Part shown: piece after piece, positions 1 to 7,798 of the stretch
Numbering within the stretch: the stretch's first letter is position 1
Layout of the letters: each line of letters opens with the position of its first letter
DNA from: a virus
Direction: 5' to 3' (one strand)
IMG/VR virus record: IMGVR_UViG_3300047462_000719
Span: 1-28,490 of that record
DNA length: 28,490 bases
Program-made: the position numbers and the translations under genes
The notes under the pieces: model-generated
What the model saw: the letters and a program-made list of their open reading frames with translations, nothing else
What the model was told of the DNA's origin: nothing
Databases searched by the model: none

Positions 1-1236
1 ACCCGTGCCGGACCCGATGCCACCTGACCCGCCACATCCCGGCGTAGTGACACTCTGCCCATTGATGCTGCCGCTCACGGGGGCCGCAACAACCGGCGCA
101 CCCGTGCCGCTATAGCCCGATCCGCCACCCGTCCCGCTGATCACAACGCCGGCCGTACCAAAGCTCAGACCATTGCCGCCGCCAACACCGGATAGAATGA
201 TCGGATCACCCTGAACCGCGGTGCTTAAGCCGGCAGACCCCCCAAAATCGCCGCCAACGCCCACGTTCGTTCCGTTGCCGGCACCGCCACCCCCACCACC
301 GGTCGCCGTTGCCAGCGCGCCAAACGAGGAGTTTCCGCCCGCGCTGCCACTACCGATGCCGGCAGCCCCACCGGCCCCGATCGTCACCACATAGGATGCT
401 CCAGACGTGACGCTGACCACAGCCTCAACATATTCGCCGCCGGCGCCGCCGCCACCCACATACCCGCCCCCGCCGCCGCCCGCACCACCACCTCCCCAAA
501 TCCGCAAGCGAACCAAATTTACCATAGCTGGCACCTGCCACGTGGCCGAGGCCGGAAAGACCCGCTGCGACGAGAAACCTGGGCGAAGATGCTGCAACAA
601 AAACGGTGCGAACGGGGCACCGGCATATTGCGTGATGTTACCGCCCGAAATTGCCGTCTGCCCGGCTGCAACCGTCACGACCCAAAGTCCAACGAACCCC
701 GTGTCAGCCGCAGGCGTCGTCTGTGTGCCGCTCGGCGCCGCAATGACATTCGCTGCCGTCTGAAGCTGAACGAATTGGCGACGCACGGTATTGTTCGTGC
801 CACCTCCGTTAAGTGGGCCGGTGTATGGAACCGTCGGATTGGCCGCATCGAAGTACGGCAGCGTTATCGGATTCTCGTCTTGCTCCACAAATTGCGCTTG
901 AATGAGATAGTTGATGGAAGTGCCTGCCTCCACCGGCGCCGAAAGCGCAAGAACCGTTGGGCTGAGGTTGATACCCGTCTTGACCAGTGCATCAGACGTA
1001 TCTGCGGCGAGCGATCCATATGCTGTCGCATCCACTGGCAAAACCTGGTTGAGCGTCCCGGGTCCAATGACCACGCTGAGGCCCGTACCGGGCGTGCAAT
1101 TCAACCCCGCCGCAACCGTATTCAAACCAAATATCGACTGCATGATAAACGCATCCGATATCATTGCATTCTTATTGGTCGACAAAATATCGCCGTCTTG
1201 TGGCACCGTGCCGGGATAGACAATAACGCGATCCAT
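1..1236 (-). CDS. Tail fibre/adhesin with glycine-rich C-terminal region (3' end outside window)
   Basis: The frame is open from the ATG at 1236 to the window edge (412 codons), so the C-terminus is missing. Residues 1 to about 240 form a mixed beta-rich region. From about residue 245 onward the protein is extremely glycine-rich (runs such as GGGGAGGGGGGGYVGGGG), with motifs like GIGSGSAGGNSSFG and GTGGGSGYSGTG. This resembles the polyglycine-helix tips of phage adhesins (the T4 gp38/S16 type), which bind surface receptors. It starts 9 bp after the gpI-like gene, the normal position of the P2 H or Mu gp49 fibre, which supports a role as the tail-tip receptor-binding protein. A weak GAGG lies before the start. 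The family assignment rests on composition and position, not on a recognised domain. Confidence 0.72.
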   Translation of the reverse strand, partial: MDRVIVYPGTVPQDGDILSTNKNAMISDAFIMQSIFGLNTVAAGLNCTPGTGLSVVIGPGTLNQVLPVDATAYGSLAADTSDALVKTGINLSPTVLALSAPVEAGTSINYLIQAQFVEQDENPITLPYFDAANPTVPYTGPLNGGGTNNTVRRQFVQLQTAANVIAAPSGTQTTPAADTGFVGLWVVTVAAGQTAISGGNITQYAGAPFAPFLLQHLRPGFSSQRVFPASATWQVPAMVNLVRLRIWGGGGAGGGGGGYVGGGGAGGEYVEAVVSVTSGASYVVTIGAGGAAGIGSGSAGGNSSFGALATATGGGGGGAGNGTNVGVGGDFGGSAGLSTAVQGDPIILSGVGGGNGLSFGTAGVVISGTGGGSGYSGTGAPVVAAPVSGSINGQSVTTPGCGGSGGIGSGTG

Positions 1237-1245
1237 GAGCCTCGC

Positions 1246-1824
1246 CTAATTTGCCAACGCCGTCCACGCCCGTGAACCGGCAGGGATAACACTCGCAATC
1301 CGCGCGTAAATCTGCGCATCCGTCGCCATATGAACGCCATCGTCCGGCCGAAACGCGGTGATAAAAAACTCACCCGGCATCGCATACGAGCCATACACAC
1401 CGGCCTCGCCGTAGGCAGTTGTGCCGACGCCGTAAGCGCTCGCTGTTACCGGACTCCACGGATCTGAAATATCCGGCTCCCTCCCGGTCAAGCTGATCAG
1501 CGCGGAAATCAGCGCCTGCCGGGAGCCGGCGGACGGAAGAATATTCGCTTCAATTTCTGCCCGGAACGAGCCGTCGCCCTGACCCACCAAGCGCTGAATG
1601 TTGTAGCCAAAATAATCGTAAGCGATGAGGTCAAGCCATCCACCGGTCGCGGTGCCGATACGTGTCTGTTGACGCGCAAACGCAATAAGGGAATAGGCGA
1701 ACGACGAAACATACGCTGCCCCTTGCAAAACCACGCCCAATGTCGAAGAGCCACCGGGCACAAACCAGGGAGGTAGCAGAGCCAATAGCCGATTCGCGCA
1801 ATCCGGTTGATCGCCAGTCGCCAT
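1246..1824 (-). CDS. Baseplate wedge protein, P2 gpI / Mu gp48-like
   Basis: A 192-aa protein starting at an ATG that overlaps the J stop codon as TAATG. It sits between the J-like gene and the fibre gene, exactly where P2 gpI and Mu gp48 lie. The N-terminal third (LLALLPPWFVPGG, then a stretch predicted helical up to IAYDYFGYNIQR) and the C-terminal residues (ATDAQIYARIASVIPAGSRAW) fit the gpI/YmfQ type of tail protein, which links the baseplate wedge to the tail fibre. The middle segment contains a predicted loop rich in Gly, Tyr and Ala (SAYGVGTTAYGEAGVYGSYA). The assignment rests mainly on synteny; sequence similarity to P2 gpI itself is weak by eye. Confidence 0.65.
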   Translation of the reverse strand: MATGDQPDCANRLLALLPPWFVPGGSSTLGVVLQGAAYVSSFAYSLIAFARQQTRIGTATGGWLDLIAYDYFGYNIQRLVGQGDGSFRAEIEANILPSAGSRQALISALISLTGREPDISDPWSPVTASAYGVGTTAYGEAGVYGSYAMPGEFFITAFRPDDGVHMATDAQIYARIASVIPAGSRAWTALAN

Positions 1825-2987
1825 TACGTCAGTACCGTGACCGAGGCGGCACGAATTACCTTTTGATTCGAAACCGCAGACGTAAGGCTGAAATCCGCCG
1901 ATGCGCCGTTGATTGTGACGCCCGCAATCGAGCCAACGCCCGTCACACCAACGGCAATGGCCGACACCCCGGCAATCGACAACGTCGTTGTACCCAGGGG
2001 CAGCGAACTGACGTACGTCGTCACCGCGCTTTGCACGCTTGGCGCGACGCCGCTGTTATTATACCCAGTGGCGACCGTCAGCGTCATCGCAATGGCAACT
2101 GGCGCGTTCAAGGCCCCGAACACCGCTGATCTTATGCCACACCCCGCAACCGCTGCGACGTTACCGGCAACAGTCGTTACCAGCGCGGCCGGTGGGTCCC
2201 CGCTCCCATCGTCCACCACCACGTAAAATGAACCGGGATCATAAGCATAAGGAGACGCATAATCCTGATTCTGCGTGATCGTATAGCTGACGACGCCTGG
2301 CGTACTGCTGACGGCATAGCCGACGGCGCCGGTTGTCGCCTGCGCGCGCGTACCGATAAACGCCTGAAACCTGGTGCGCAAAGCTGCATCGCTCTCCGCC
2401 GCCGTACCGCCGGCCATTGCCACCGTATTCGTCACATAGTCAATGCCGCTGATGGGTGTCGATAAAATCGATATCAAACCAATTCCGGCGTTGCCGGCGG
2501 TGCCTGCAACGGTATTTTGTACCGTCACCATGCCGGAGGCGACGCCAGTTGGGATAATATAGGCGTTCGATACGGCACTGAAGGTGGGCTGCGTTGGGTC
2601 GGCCCGTACAAGAAAAATCTGTGTTCCGTCGGCCGACATAACCTGCGCTCCGACCGGCACCGCGGCCGCGGACGTTGGCGTATACCTCCCAAAATTGACC
2701 GCTCCCCCCGCGAACGTCGCCGCAATGCGCGAGACGCCGAAATCCGCCATCCAGCTGTCAAGGTCGCTGCCATTGCTCGTCGATGCGCGGGTCAGCGTCA
2801 AAACCTGCAAAATGAGTCCTTGCAGCCACAAACCCAGCCAGGCTGTGCTTTCAACCAGCGCACGCAATACGGAACCGATAGAAAAATCCAGTGGTGCCGT
2901 TGGATCCGCCTGAGCCTGCATGACCACCACCTGGCCGCTGACCAACGCCGAAAACCCCTGGGTCTGACCGGTTACACTTTCACTCAT
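1824..2987 (-). CDS. J: Baseplate J-like protein (wedge)
   Basis: A 387-aa protein of the baseplate J family (Mu gp47/P2 gpJ), the large wedge component that surrounds the hub and transmits the signal for sheath contraction. Family-like features are the N-terminal helical region with FSIGSVLRALVESTAWL and SNGSDLDSWMADFGVSR, the VQNTVAGTAGNAGIGLI strand region, and the GGTAAESDAALRTRFQAFI segment characteristic of J proteins (about residues 193-211). The C-terminal half is beta-rich and ends AASVTVLT. The start at 2987 is 47 bp after the W stop. Its stop overlaps the start of the gpI-like gene as TAATG, so the two are translationally coupled. Confidence 0.9.
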   Translation of the reverse strand: MSESVTGQTQGFSALVSGQVVVMQAQADPTAPLDFSIGSVLRALVESTAWLGLWLQGLILQVLTLTRASTSNGSDLDSWMADFGVSRIAATFAGGAVNFGRYTPTSAAAVPVGAQVMSADGTQIFLVRADPTQPTFSAVSNAYIIPTGVASGMVTVQNTVAGTAGNAGIGLISILSTPISGIDYVTNTVAMAGGTAAESDAALRTRFQAFIGTRAQATTGAVGYAVSSTPGVVSYTITQNQDYASPYAYDPGSFYVVVDDGSGDPPAALVTTVAGNVAAVAGCGIRSAVFGALNAPVAIAMTLTVATGYNNSGVAPSVQSAVTTYVSSLPLGTTTLSIAGVSAIAVGVTGVGSIAGVTINGASADFSLTSAVSNQKVIRAASVTVLT

Positions 2988-3034
2988 GAGATTTGCCCCA
3001 GTGCCTCATCAGGCAATTTGCGCGTTGGCCGCAA

Positions 3035-3400
3035 TCAACTTCGTATATCAAACGCCAAAACAACGGGCCCACCCGTAACAGCATCATTATAGGTCACCAG
3101 GATCGCAACGCCATTTGTTATACTGGTCACACTCACCGTTGGCGGCGGATCTTGCGCAACGACGGGTTCGAGCAGCATCTGGGACAGGACCAGCGCCTGC
3201 AATTCCGGCGGCGTCGTCAGCGATCCAACTTTTGCGGGCAGTCCGGCACCATAGTCGGAATGGGCGAAGTAATCGCCTGGGTTGGTCAGCAAACGACGCA
3301 AAACACGTTGCCGCCCAGCCTCCGAGCCGGTGGCCAACTTCAGGTCCGATGTCAAATCAAACGACAAGTCTTGCTGCCAGATCTGATATAAATCCGCCAT
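3035..3400 (-). CDS. W: Baseplate wedge protein, gpW/gp25-like
   Basis: A 121-aa protein matching the GPW/gp25 family of baseplate wedge proteins, which are lysozyme-like in fold only and join wedge to sheath. The central segment LTNPGDYFAHSDYGAGLPAKVG (residues about 38-59) is the family signature of a short helix followed by the conserved YG-G-L motif. The ATG at 3400 overlaps the V stop codon (TGATG), which fixes the start. It is about 121 residues long, as expected for P2 gpW and Mu gp46. It lies between V and J as in P2, in one transcription unit. Confidence 0.88.
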   Translation of the reverse strand: MADLYQIWQQDLSFDLTSDLKLATGSEAGRQRVLRRLLTNPGDYFAHSDYGAGLPAKVGSLTTPPELQALVLSQMLLEPVVAQDPPPTVSVTSITNGVAILVTYNDAVTGGPVVLAFDIRS

Positions 3401-3966
3401 CAGCAGGCTCTCACATTCTGCGTCAACTCCGTTTGCGTCATCTGCTGCATTGGTGGACCCGAATTTGATTCACCGGCCTCAACATTTGAATGAGTGTGGT
3501 TATTAAAAAGCTCGACCATTGAATCATGCACAAGCTGATGAAATGTTGCCCCGGACGTGCCGATTTGCACATTACCCGAAACGAGCTCCACCAGGCCATC
3601 AGAATGCAGCTTAAACGCGTTTCCATTTTTGTGCTGCAACCACATGTCCCCTGACGGAACAGACAACGGATTGTCGGCTTGGCTAAACAACTGATGCGAC
3701 ACAAACCCCACATTCGAGTCACCATCGTGATACGATACCACGACTTGCGCACCAATTACCGGAGCCATATGCAAGCCCCATCCATTTCCGGTCCAGGCTG
3801 ACCCGATGGGAACCCAGTTCGAGAGCTTTTCTTCGTCTTCGAACATAATTTTGACCGCGTGACGAGTCGGGTCGTAACTATCGACGACTCCAATCCGCGG
3901 CCAGCCCCGACGTCGTAGTGCCCGCTCGACCTCACGTTGTATAACGTCTCGCAGCCCCTCGATCAT
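3400..3966 (-). CDS. V: Baseplate spike / assembly protein V (P2 gpV, Mu gp45-like)
   Basis: A 188-aa protein that would form the trimeric membrane-piercing spike below the hub. The N-terminal part contains an OB-fold-like segment (RIGVVDSYDPTRHAVKIMFEDE, then GSAWTGNGWGLHMAPVIGAQVVVSYHDGD). This is followed by a beta-helical stalk (MWLQHKNGNAFKLHSDGLVELVSGNVQIG). Near the C-terminus FNNHTHSN contains the HxH pair that in P2-type spikes coordinates an iron ion at the tip (known for the family; assumed here). The start ATG overlaps the D stop as ATGA and the stop overlaps W as TGATG. Confidence 0.88.
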   Translation of the reverse strand: MIEGLRDVIQREVERALRRRGWPRIGVVDSYDPTRHAVKIMFEDEEKLSNWVPIGSAWTGNGWGLHMAPVIGAQVVVSYHDGDSNVGFVSHQLFSQADNPLSVPSGDMWLQHKNGNAFKLHSDGLVELVSGNVQIGTSGATFHQLVHDSMVELFNNHTHSNVEAGESNSGPPMQQMTQTELTQNVRAC

Positions 3967-5033
3967 GAGTTCATGACTTCATAAGGACTGGCATTCTTGG
4001 CCAGCACCCGCATCGAAAACCCGTGACGCTGGTCAAAACTGATATGCATCTCCGAAGTAAAATAGACCTGATCAAATCCCGTCCCGGTGCCACTTAACCG
4101 AAGGAGCGAACGGGGTGTGAGCGTGAGGTCGCCCGGCAAGTCGAATTCAATGATCCGCTCGTGTTGGGCCAGCTCCGTCAGTTTCGTGAGTGCGGTTGTA
4201 TCGGCTTGCGTCTGGGCCAGCCCCGCCTCACGAAACGTATACTGAGCCGCACGATCGCCGCCACTAGCGGTTGCGCTGTTGATTTTGTGCGCCCGGCGAG
4301 TGGATGTGATAGCAGTTTTGCGCTCATGGTTCCAGGATATCACCTTGACCAAGACATCCGCGGCGAGGCCCAGTTTGCGCCGCATCAAAAGCCGCTGCAC
4401 ATTTGAGGGGATATTTGCACCGGCATCCATGAAAAATATATCATACGGCGTGCTGTTACTTTCATTTGCCGCCGGCTGAAAATATAACACCTTTCCTTCT
4501 ACGAAAATATCAAATCCCTCGCGCTGCGCAAGATAGCTCAACAAAGCCCATTGAGAGATTTCATTTGTCACCATCGCATGATCGCTATCATAATATTTAC
4601 CGGTCAAGACCGACGTTGACGTAATTTGTGCTTGCAGTCCCTGCCGGGCAGCGAGGGTTTCCGCCACCTGGCTGCTCGTGAGGTTCTGAAACTTCTCCGC
4701 GGTCAAAGTCTCAATGAACAGGGCGGAATAGTCACGACCCGTCAGCGTCAGCGTCGACTTGGCCATGTCGACCGTCACTTCGTCCACCACACCCGAAATG
4801 ACGCCCACTGGTCCATTCTGATCCGATGTCATTGCCAGTGTCGCGTCAATCCTATTCGCCTCGCTCCATTGCGAATATCCGCCAAAGGCCGAAATACGGT
4901 TCAATGCCAGCTTTACTGAAAATCCATCCGCCGCCAGATGATTGTTCCGGCGAACCGAAGCCGCCAAGATCTCGTGAACCTCGATTCCATTCACAGTCAG
5001 AACCATACGCGGCTGGCGCCCGACACCGCTCAT
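3963..5033 (-). CDS. D: Baseplate hub protein, late control D-like
   Basis: The protein matches the gpD/Mu gp44 hub family, which forms the ring connecting tube, spike and wedges. It has the family's sequence of an N-terminal domain (VNGIEVHEILAASVRR), a central domain with LTLTGRDYSALFIET and NEISQWALLSYLAQREGFDIFVEGKVLYF, and a C-terminal beta domain (ELAQHERIIEFDLPGDLTLTPRSLLRLSGTGTGFDQVYF). I start it at the ATG at 5033 (356 aa, MSGVGRQP) because a GAGG lies 8 nt upstream and the X gene stops at 5044. The longer frame from 5078 would overlap X by 35 bp and lacks a ribosome site. Confidence 0.88.
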   Translation of the reverse strand: MSGVGRQPRMVLTVNGIEVHEILAASVRRNNHLAADGFSVKLALNRISAFGGYSQWSEANRIDATLAMTSDQNGPVGVISGVVDEVTVDMAKSTLTLTGRDYSALFIETLTAEKFQNLTSSQVAETLAARQGLQAQITSTSVLTGKYYDSDHAMVTNEISQWALLSYLAQREGFDIFVEGKVLYFQPAANESNSTPYDIFFMDAGANIPSNVQRLLMRRKLGLAADVLVKVISWNHERKTAITSTRRAHKINSATASGGDRAAQYTFREAGLAQTQADTTALTKLTELAQHERIIEFDLPGDLTLTPRSLLRLSGTGTGFDQVYFTSEMHISFDQRHGFSMRVLAKNASPYEVMNS

Positions 5034-5043
5034 AAATCTGCCC

Positions 5044-5244
5044 TCATCGACTGAATAGAATACCTCCGTTGCCGGCATTCGGATCGATGCTGGGGATTTG
5101 CAGCGTGTGCACGCCAGTCAAAAAGGGGTCTAATAAACCGTTCAGCAAAGCGATCCGATTCCATTGGGTTGCATCGCCCAATTGCGCTGCAGCAATCTGG
5201 AAAAGGTTGCCGCCAGCGACCGTTACAGTTTTTGTGCCGCTCAT
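5044..5244 (-). CDS. X: Tail protein X, LysM-like
   Basis: A 66-aa protein with a single LysM-like fold, as in the P2 gpX family: KTVTVAGGNLFQIAAAQLGDATQWNRIALLNGLLDPFLTGVHTLQIP. The pattern of N-LFQIAA--LG-A-QWNRIA-LN and the final L-IP is the LysM signature. The family is thought to act in tail completion or in hub contact with peptidoglycan; its exact role is not settled. It lies between the U-like gene (ATGA overlap) and D, as in P2 relatives. At 66 residues it is the usual length. Confidence 0.88.
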   Translation of the reverse strand: MSGTKTVTVAGGNLFQIAAAQLGDATQWNRIALLNGLLDPFLTGVHTLQIPSIDPNAGNGGILFSR

Positions 5245-6005
5245 TGTCCGATCGAGACCAAGTTTAACTTGACACGGGTCATAATAGCCACCGCAGATAC
5301 CGCCGCTGCGAGTTGCGCCATTACCGATGCCTCCGTCAGTAACGCAGCCGCCATAGCGCCGGGATTCCCCCCGGCAATGACCTGGCCTGCCGCTGCGACC
5401 GGTAAGCCGGCATCCAATGATACTTGTAAGTTACTCGCTATCGCGATAACATTGGACACTGCATCAACCACCGGCGCAACTCTCCTCGCCGTCGCCGTCC
5501 GCAGGCTACCAATTGAGCCCAGAGTTGCCGTAATAGCGACAATTCCAGACGTCAACTGTGGCACCTGCGCCGTTACGTTCTGAACATAACTTAAGTCGCT
5601 ATTGACTGCACCATCGACACTCAACGTAATATTCCGCCAAGCATCTTGCGTCAGATCCGTCAAAACCTCGAGTGTCAACTCATAGGTGATCTCATAGAAT
5701 CTTTCAAAGCTCCAAGCAAGTTTAGAAACGACGACCTGGTAGCGGTTGGTCCAATAGCCGAATACGACAGGCACCCCGACCCGCGCGAGCGTCTCGAGCA
5801 ACCGCACGGAGAGAGACGCATTCGCCCCCCGCAAGCGCCCTGAGAATTTGATTTGTTCGGGTACCCAGCCCATCACATCAATGCTCCGCCCTCCGCCGAT
5901 AAACTGATGAATCGCCAGGCGCTGACGCCCCCCACCATTGATCCGCTCTGGCACGCCCCAACTTGAAAAAGTGTAGCCACCCAGCGATACAAATGTGTCG
6001 GGCAC
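5241..6005 (-). CDS. Tail/baseplate protein, gpU-like or DNA-circulation-protein N-terminus-like
   Basis: A 254-aa protein from a GTG at 6005, two codons after the tape-measure stop and in the same frame. Residues about 5-130 (YTFSSWGVPERINGGGRQR, WVPEQIKFSGRLRG, LLETLARVGVPVVFGYWTNRYQVVVSKLAWSFERFYEITYELTLEVL) follow the gpU pattern, in which a beta-sandwich is defined by a local field transform ending in a Y-L-L strand. Mu gp43 (DNA circulation protein) has the same topology and location. The C-terminal half is Ala/Val-rich and helical (ITATLGSIGSLRTATARRVAPVVDAVSNVIAIASN). P2 gpU is a tail terminator, whereas Mu gp43 is a baseplate protein; position after the tape measure favours the baseplate role. 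The GTG has a poor ribosome site. Confidence 0.65.
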   Translation of the reverse strand: MPDTFVSLGGYTFSSWGVPERINGGGRQRLAIHQFIGGGRSIDVMGWVPEQIKFSGRLRGANASLSVRLLETLARVGVPVVFGYWTNRYQVVVSKLAWSFERFYEITYELTLEVLTDLTQDAWRNITLSVDGAVNSDLSYVQNVTAQVPQLTSGIVAITATLGSIGSLRTATARRVAPVVDAVSNVIAIASNLQVSLDAGLPVAAAGQVIAGGNPGAMAAALLTEASVMAQLAAAVSAVAIMTRVKLNLVSIGQ

Positions 6006-6008
6006 GTC

Positions 6009-7379
6009 CTATGACTCAATCGGTGTATAGGAGCGCCGCGCATCAAACGCACCATTACCGCCCAAAGGCCCGTTCATCCAGGCAATCATGCGTTCTCCGA
6101 CTGCACGACCTATAACATCTCCGTCAAGTTCGACGCTGGTATGCACAACAAGCGAAACCCCGCCGCCTGATTCCAAGTCTTCGGCCCCGCCGTTTCCCCG
6201 CGCGGTCGGCGTGGTCGCCTGAGATCCCGGTTCTGCTGCGGCTCCGCCGGAGCCGTTCAAATCCAAATATTCGTGTGGAACTGGTGGCACCATGGTCCTC
6301 TGCCAAGATGCGGGTGGCACTGCCGCATCGACGAACGATCTGAGCTCATCCGGTTCCAGGCTATGCAGCCCATTCACGGCTCCGCCGCCTATCTTCGACT
6401 CCGATTCTCGTCCAGCCTGCGCCTGAACCCCGTCAAGCCAGGTTCCGTTTGAGAGCAGGCCGGGCACGACGCCAGAGCCGGCCGTCGCCCCAGTAACGGA
6501 ACCCGCAGCATAATCAGTCAAACGCTTTACCAACTCCCCTATGGTAGAGTCTAACTGATCAAAAGCGAAAGGAGCGGCAGCACCATCACTGCCTATGGCG
6601 GTTGAAATGGCCGACGATAGATCGCCCGTGGTTCGCGAAACATCCGGCCCTTGATGGTTTACGTTTACTTCTGGGACGGTGACAACCCGCCGGTCGCTCG
6701 CGTTGGTGGAAAGACCTTCTGCGCCGCCACTTAAACCCGCCGTCTTCCAGATATCAAGGAATCCACCCATGTCGCCAGACGGAAAGGCGGCTCCTGTGAT
6801 CGCCACATCGGAAGGATTCGCAACAAATGGCGGAGCCTGCTCTGAGAACGATCTATCACTCGAGTTCTCACCAACCTTCGTTTCGGCGGACCCGACATCG
6901 GTCGTACCTCTACGCCAGGGCCCTTCGTCAGCAAATCCATTTTCGACGCTCGATGTAGACCCCGCCTTCTCGGACCGCTCGTCCACTCCCGTCAAAACCG
7001 ATGAAGATTGAGGCATCCGCACGCTCATGCCTCCGCCCAGAGGCGACAACGAGTCTTCATAGTTCGATCCGGGATCAGAATACTGTTGCCAGGATCCCTT
7101 TGCCGGGCCAATTTGGGTCGTCATCCCATAGACTGACCCTGTATCAGAGCTCGGTGGCGTCCGGCCGTGCATCGTGTCAGATATCGCAAAGCGTATCTCT
7201 TGGTCGAATTTGGGTAGATTGAATCCGCTGACGGCATTCCCAATGCCGGAAAAACGCGACTGTAGTTGCGTTATCGCGGCATCAAAACTTGCCATTTGAA
7301 CAGAAAGGGTTTTCAAGGCGGTTTCGGCGGCCGCGGTGTCTAAAGCCAAACCAACGCCAATCTCGAATGCTTCGATCAC
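6009..7379 (-). CDS. Putative short tape-measure protein
   Basis: A 456-aa protein starting at a GTG that overlaps the preceding stop (GTGA). It occupies the tape-measure slot between chaperone and U/X/D. The N-terminus (EIGVGLALDTAAAETALKTLSVQMASFDAAITQLQSRFSGIGNAVSGF) is helical, as in tape measures. The C-terminus (VHTSVELDGDVIGRAVGERMIAWMNGPLGGNGAFDARRSYTPIE) resembles C-termini seen on such proteins. The central 300 residues are odd: rich in Ser, Gly, Asp, Thr and Pro, probably disordered, with no long Ala-rich helix and no membrane segment. At about 1.5 Å per residue it would set a tail near 70 nm, shorter than P2 (known ratio, inferred here). A tape measure that has lost its central part is an alternative. 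Confidence 0.6.
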   Translation of the reverse strand: MIEAFEIGVGLALDTAAAETALKTLSVQMASFDAAITQLQSRFSGIGNAVSGFNLPKFDQEIRFAISDTMHGRTPPSSDTGSVYGMTTQIGPAKGSWQQYSDPGSNYEDSLSPLGGGMSVRMPQSSSVLTGVDERSEKAGSTSSVENGFADEGPWRRGTTDVGSAETKVGENSSDRSFSEQAPPFVANPSDVAITGAAFPSGDMGGFLDIWKTAGLSGGAEGLSTNASDRRVVTVPEVNVNHQGPDVSRTTGDLSSAISTAIGSDGAAAPFAFDQLDSTIGELVKRLTDYAAGSVTGATAGSGVVPGLLSNGTWLDGVQAQAGRESESKIGGGAVNGLHSLEPDELRSFVDAAVPPASWQRTMVPPVPHEYLDLNGSGGAAAEPGSQATTPTARGNGGAEDLESGGGVSLVVHTSVELDGDVIGRAVGERMIAWMNGPLGGNGAFDARRSYTPIES

Positions 7380-7798
7380 GCGACCGTCTCCCGGCCAGCA
7401 GTCTGATCAACCCACACCTTGATGCAGTGCTGCACCATTCCCCGTGCCACCGCCTCCGACATCTCTGCAGCTCTGGGCGCCAGAAAAGCCTCGGCGCCGG
7501 CCTCACCGAACTCAAGCCGCTTAGCAATGTCCGCGAGCTCCGGCCAGACGCCATTAGTACGAACGCCAACAACCGCTGCCGCGCCGTCGATACTCACCGC
7601 GATGGCCGCAGCAAGAGCCGCTTCGTTGCCCCTGCTCTCTCGGCTCGCTAGCGCATCACGCGAAAGCAAATCAAGTGCAATGTTGCGACGCATCTCCTCT
7701 GCTGCCTCGCTGAGGGCACCCTGCGCCGCGCGGCGCAACACGTTCTCAGAGAACCGCAGGCGACGCAAAACGTCGCTGAGGCCAATTTTAGTCGCCAT
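7376..7798 (-). CDS. HK97 gp10-like phage protein
   Basis: A 140-aa protein (start MATKIGLSDV at 7798; a longer frame begins at a GTG at 7846 but its N-terminus would overlap the chaperone frameshift region). It has an N-terminal helical region (LRRLRFSENVLRRAAQGALSEAAEEMRRN), a strand with VGVRTNGVWPELADIAKRLEFGEAGAEAFLAPRAAEMSEAVARGM, and a helical tail. The RLEFG---A--FLAPRA segment is reminiscent of HK97 gp10 proteins, which act in tail completion. Its place between the tail chaperone and the tape measure is not the usual one for gp10 proteins, so the assignment stays tentative. It overlaps the frameshift product by 11 bp and the tape measure by 4 bp. Confidence 0.55.
   Translation of the reverse strand: MATKIGLSDVLRRLRFSENVLRRAAQGALSEAAEEMRRNIALDLLSRDALASRESRGNEAALAAAIAVSIDGAAAVVGVRTNGVWPELADIAKRLEFGEAGAEAFLAPRAAEMSEAVARGMVQHCIKVWVDQTAGRETVA

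Noticed and set aside
407-763. A proline-rich plus-strand frame
   Set aside because: It is the antisense of the glycine-rich fibre (GGN codons read as CCN), with no independent support.
5034-5078. Longer start for the D gene
   Set aside because: It would overlap gene X by 35 bp without a ribosome site; the internal ATG at 5033 has a GAGG.
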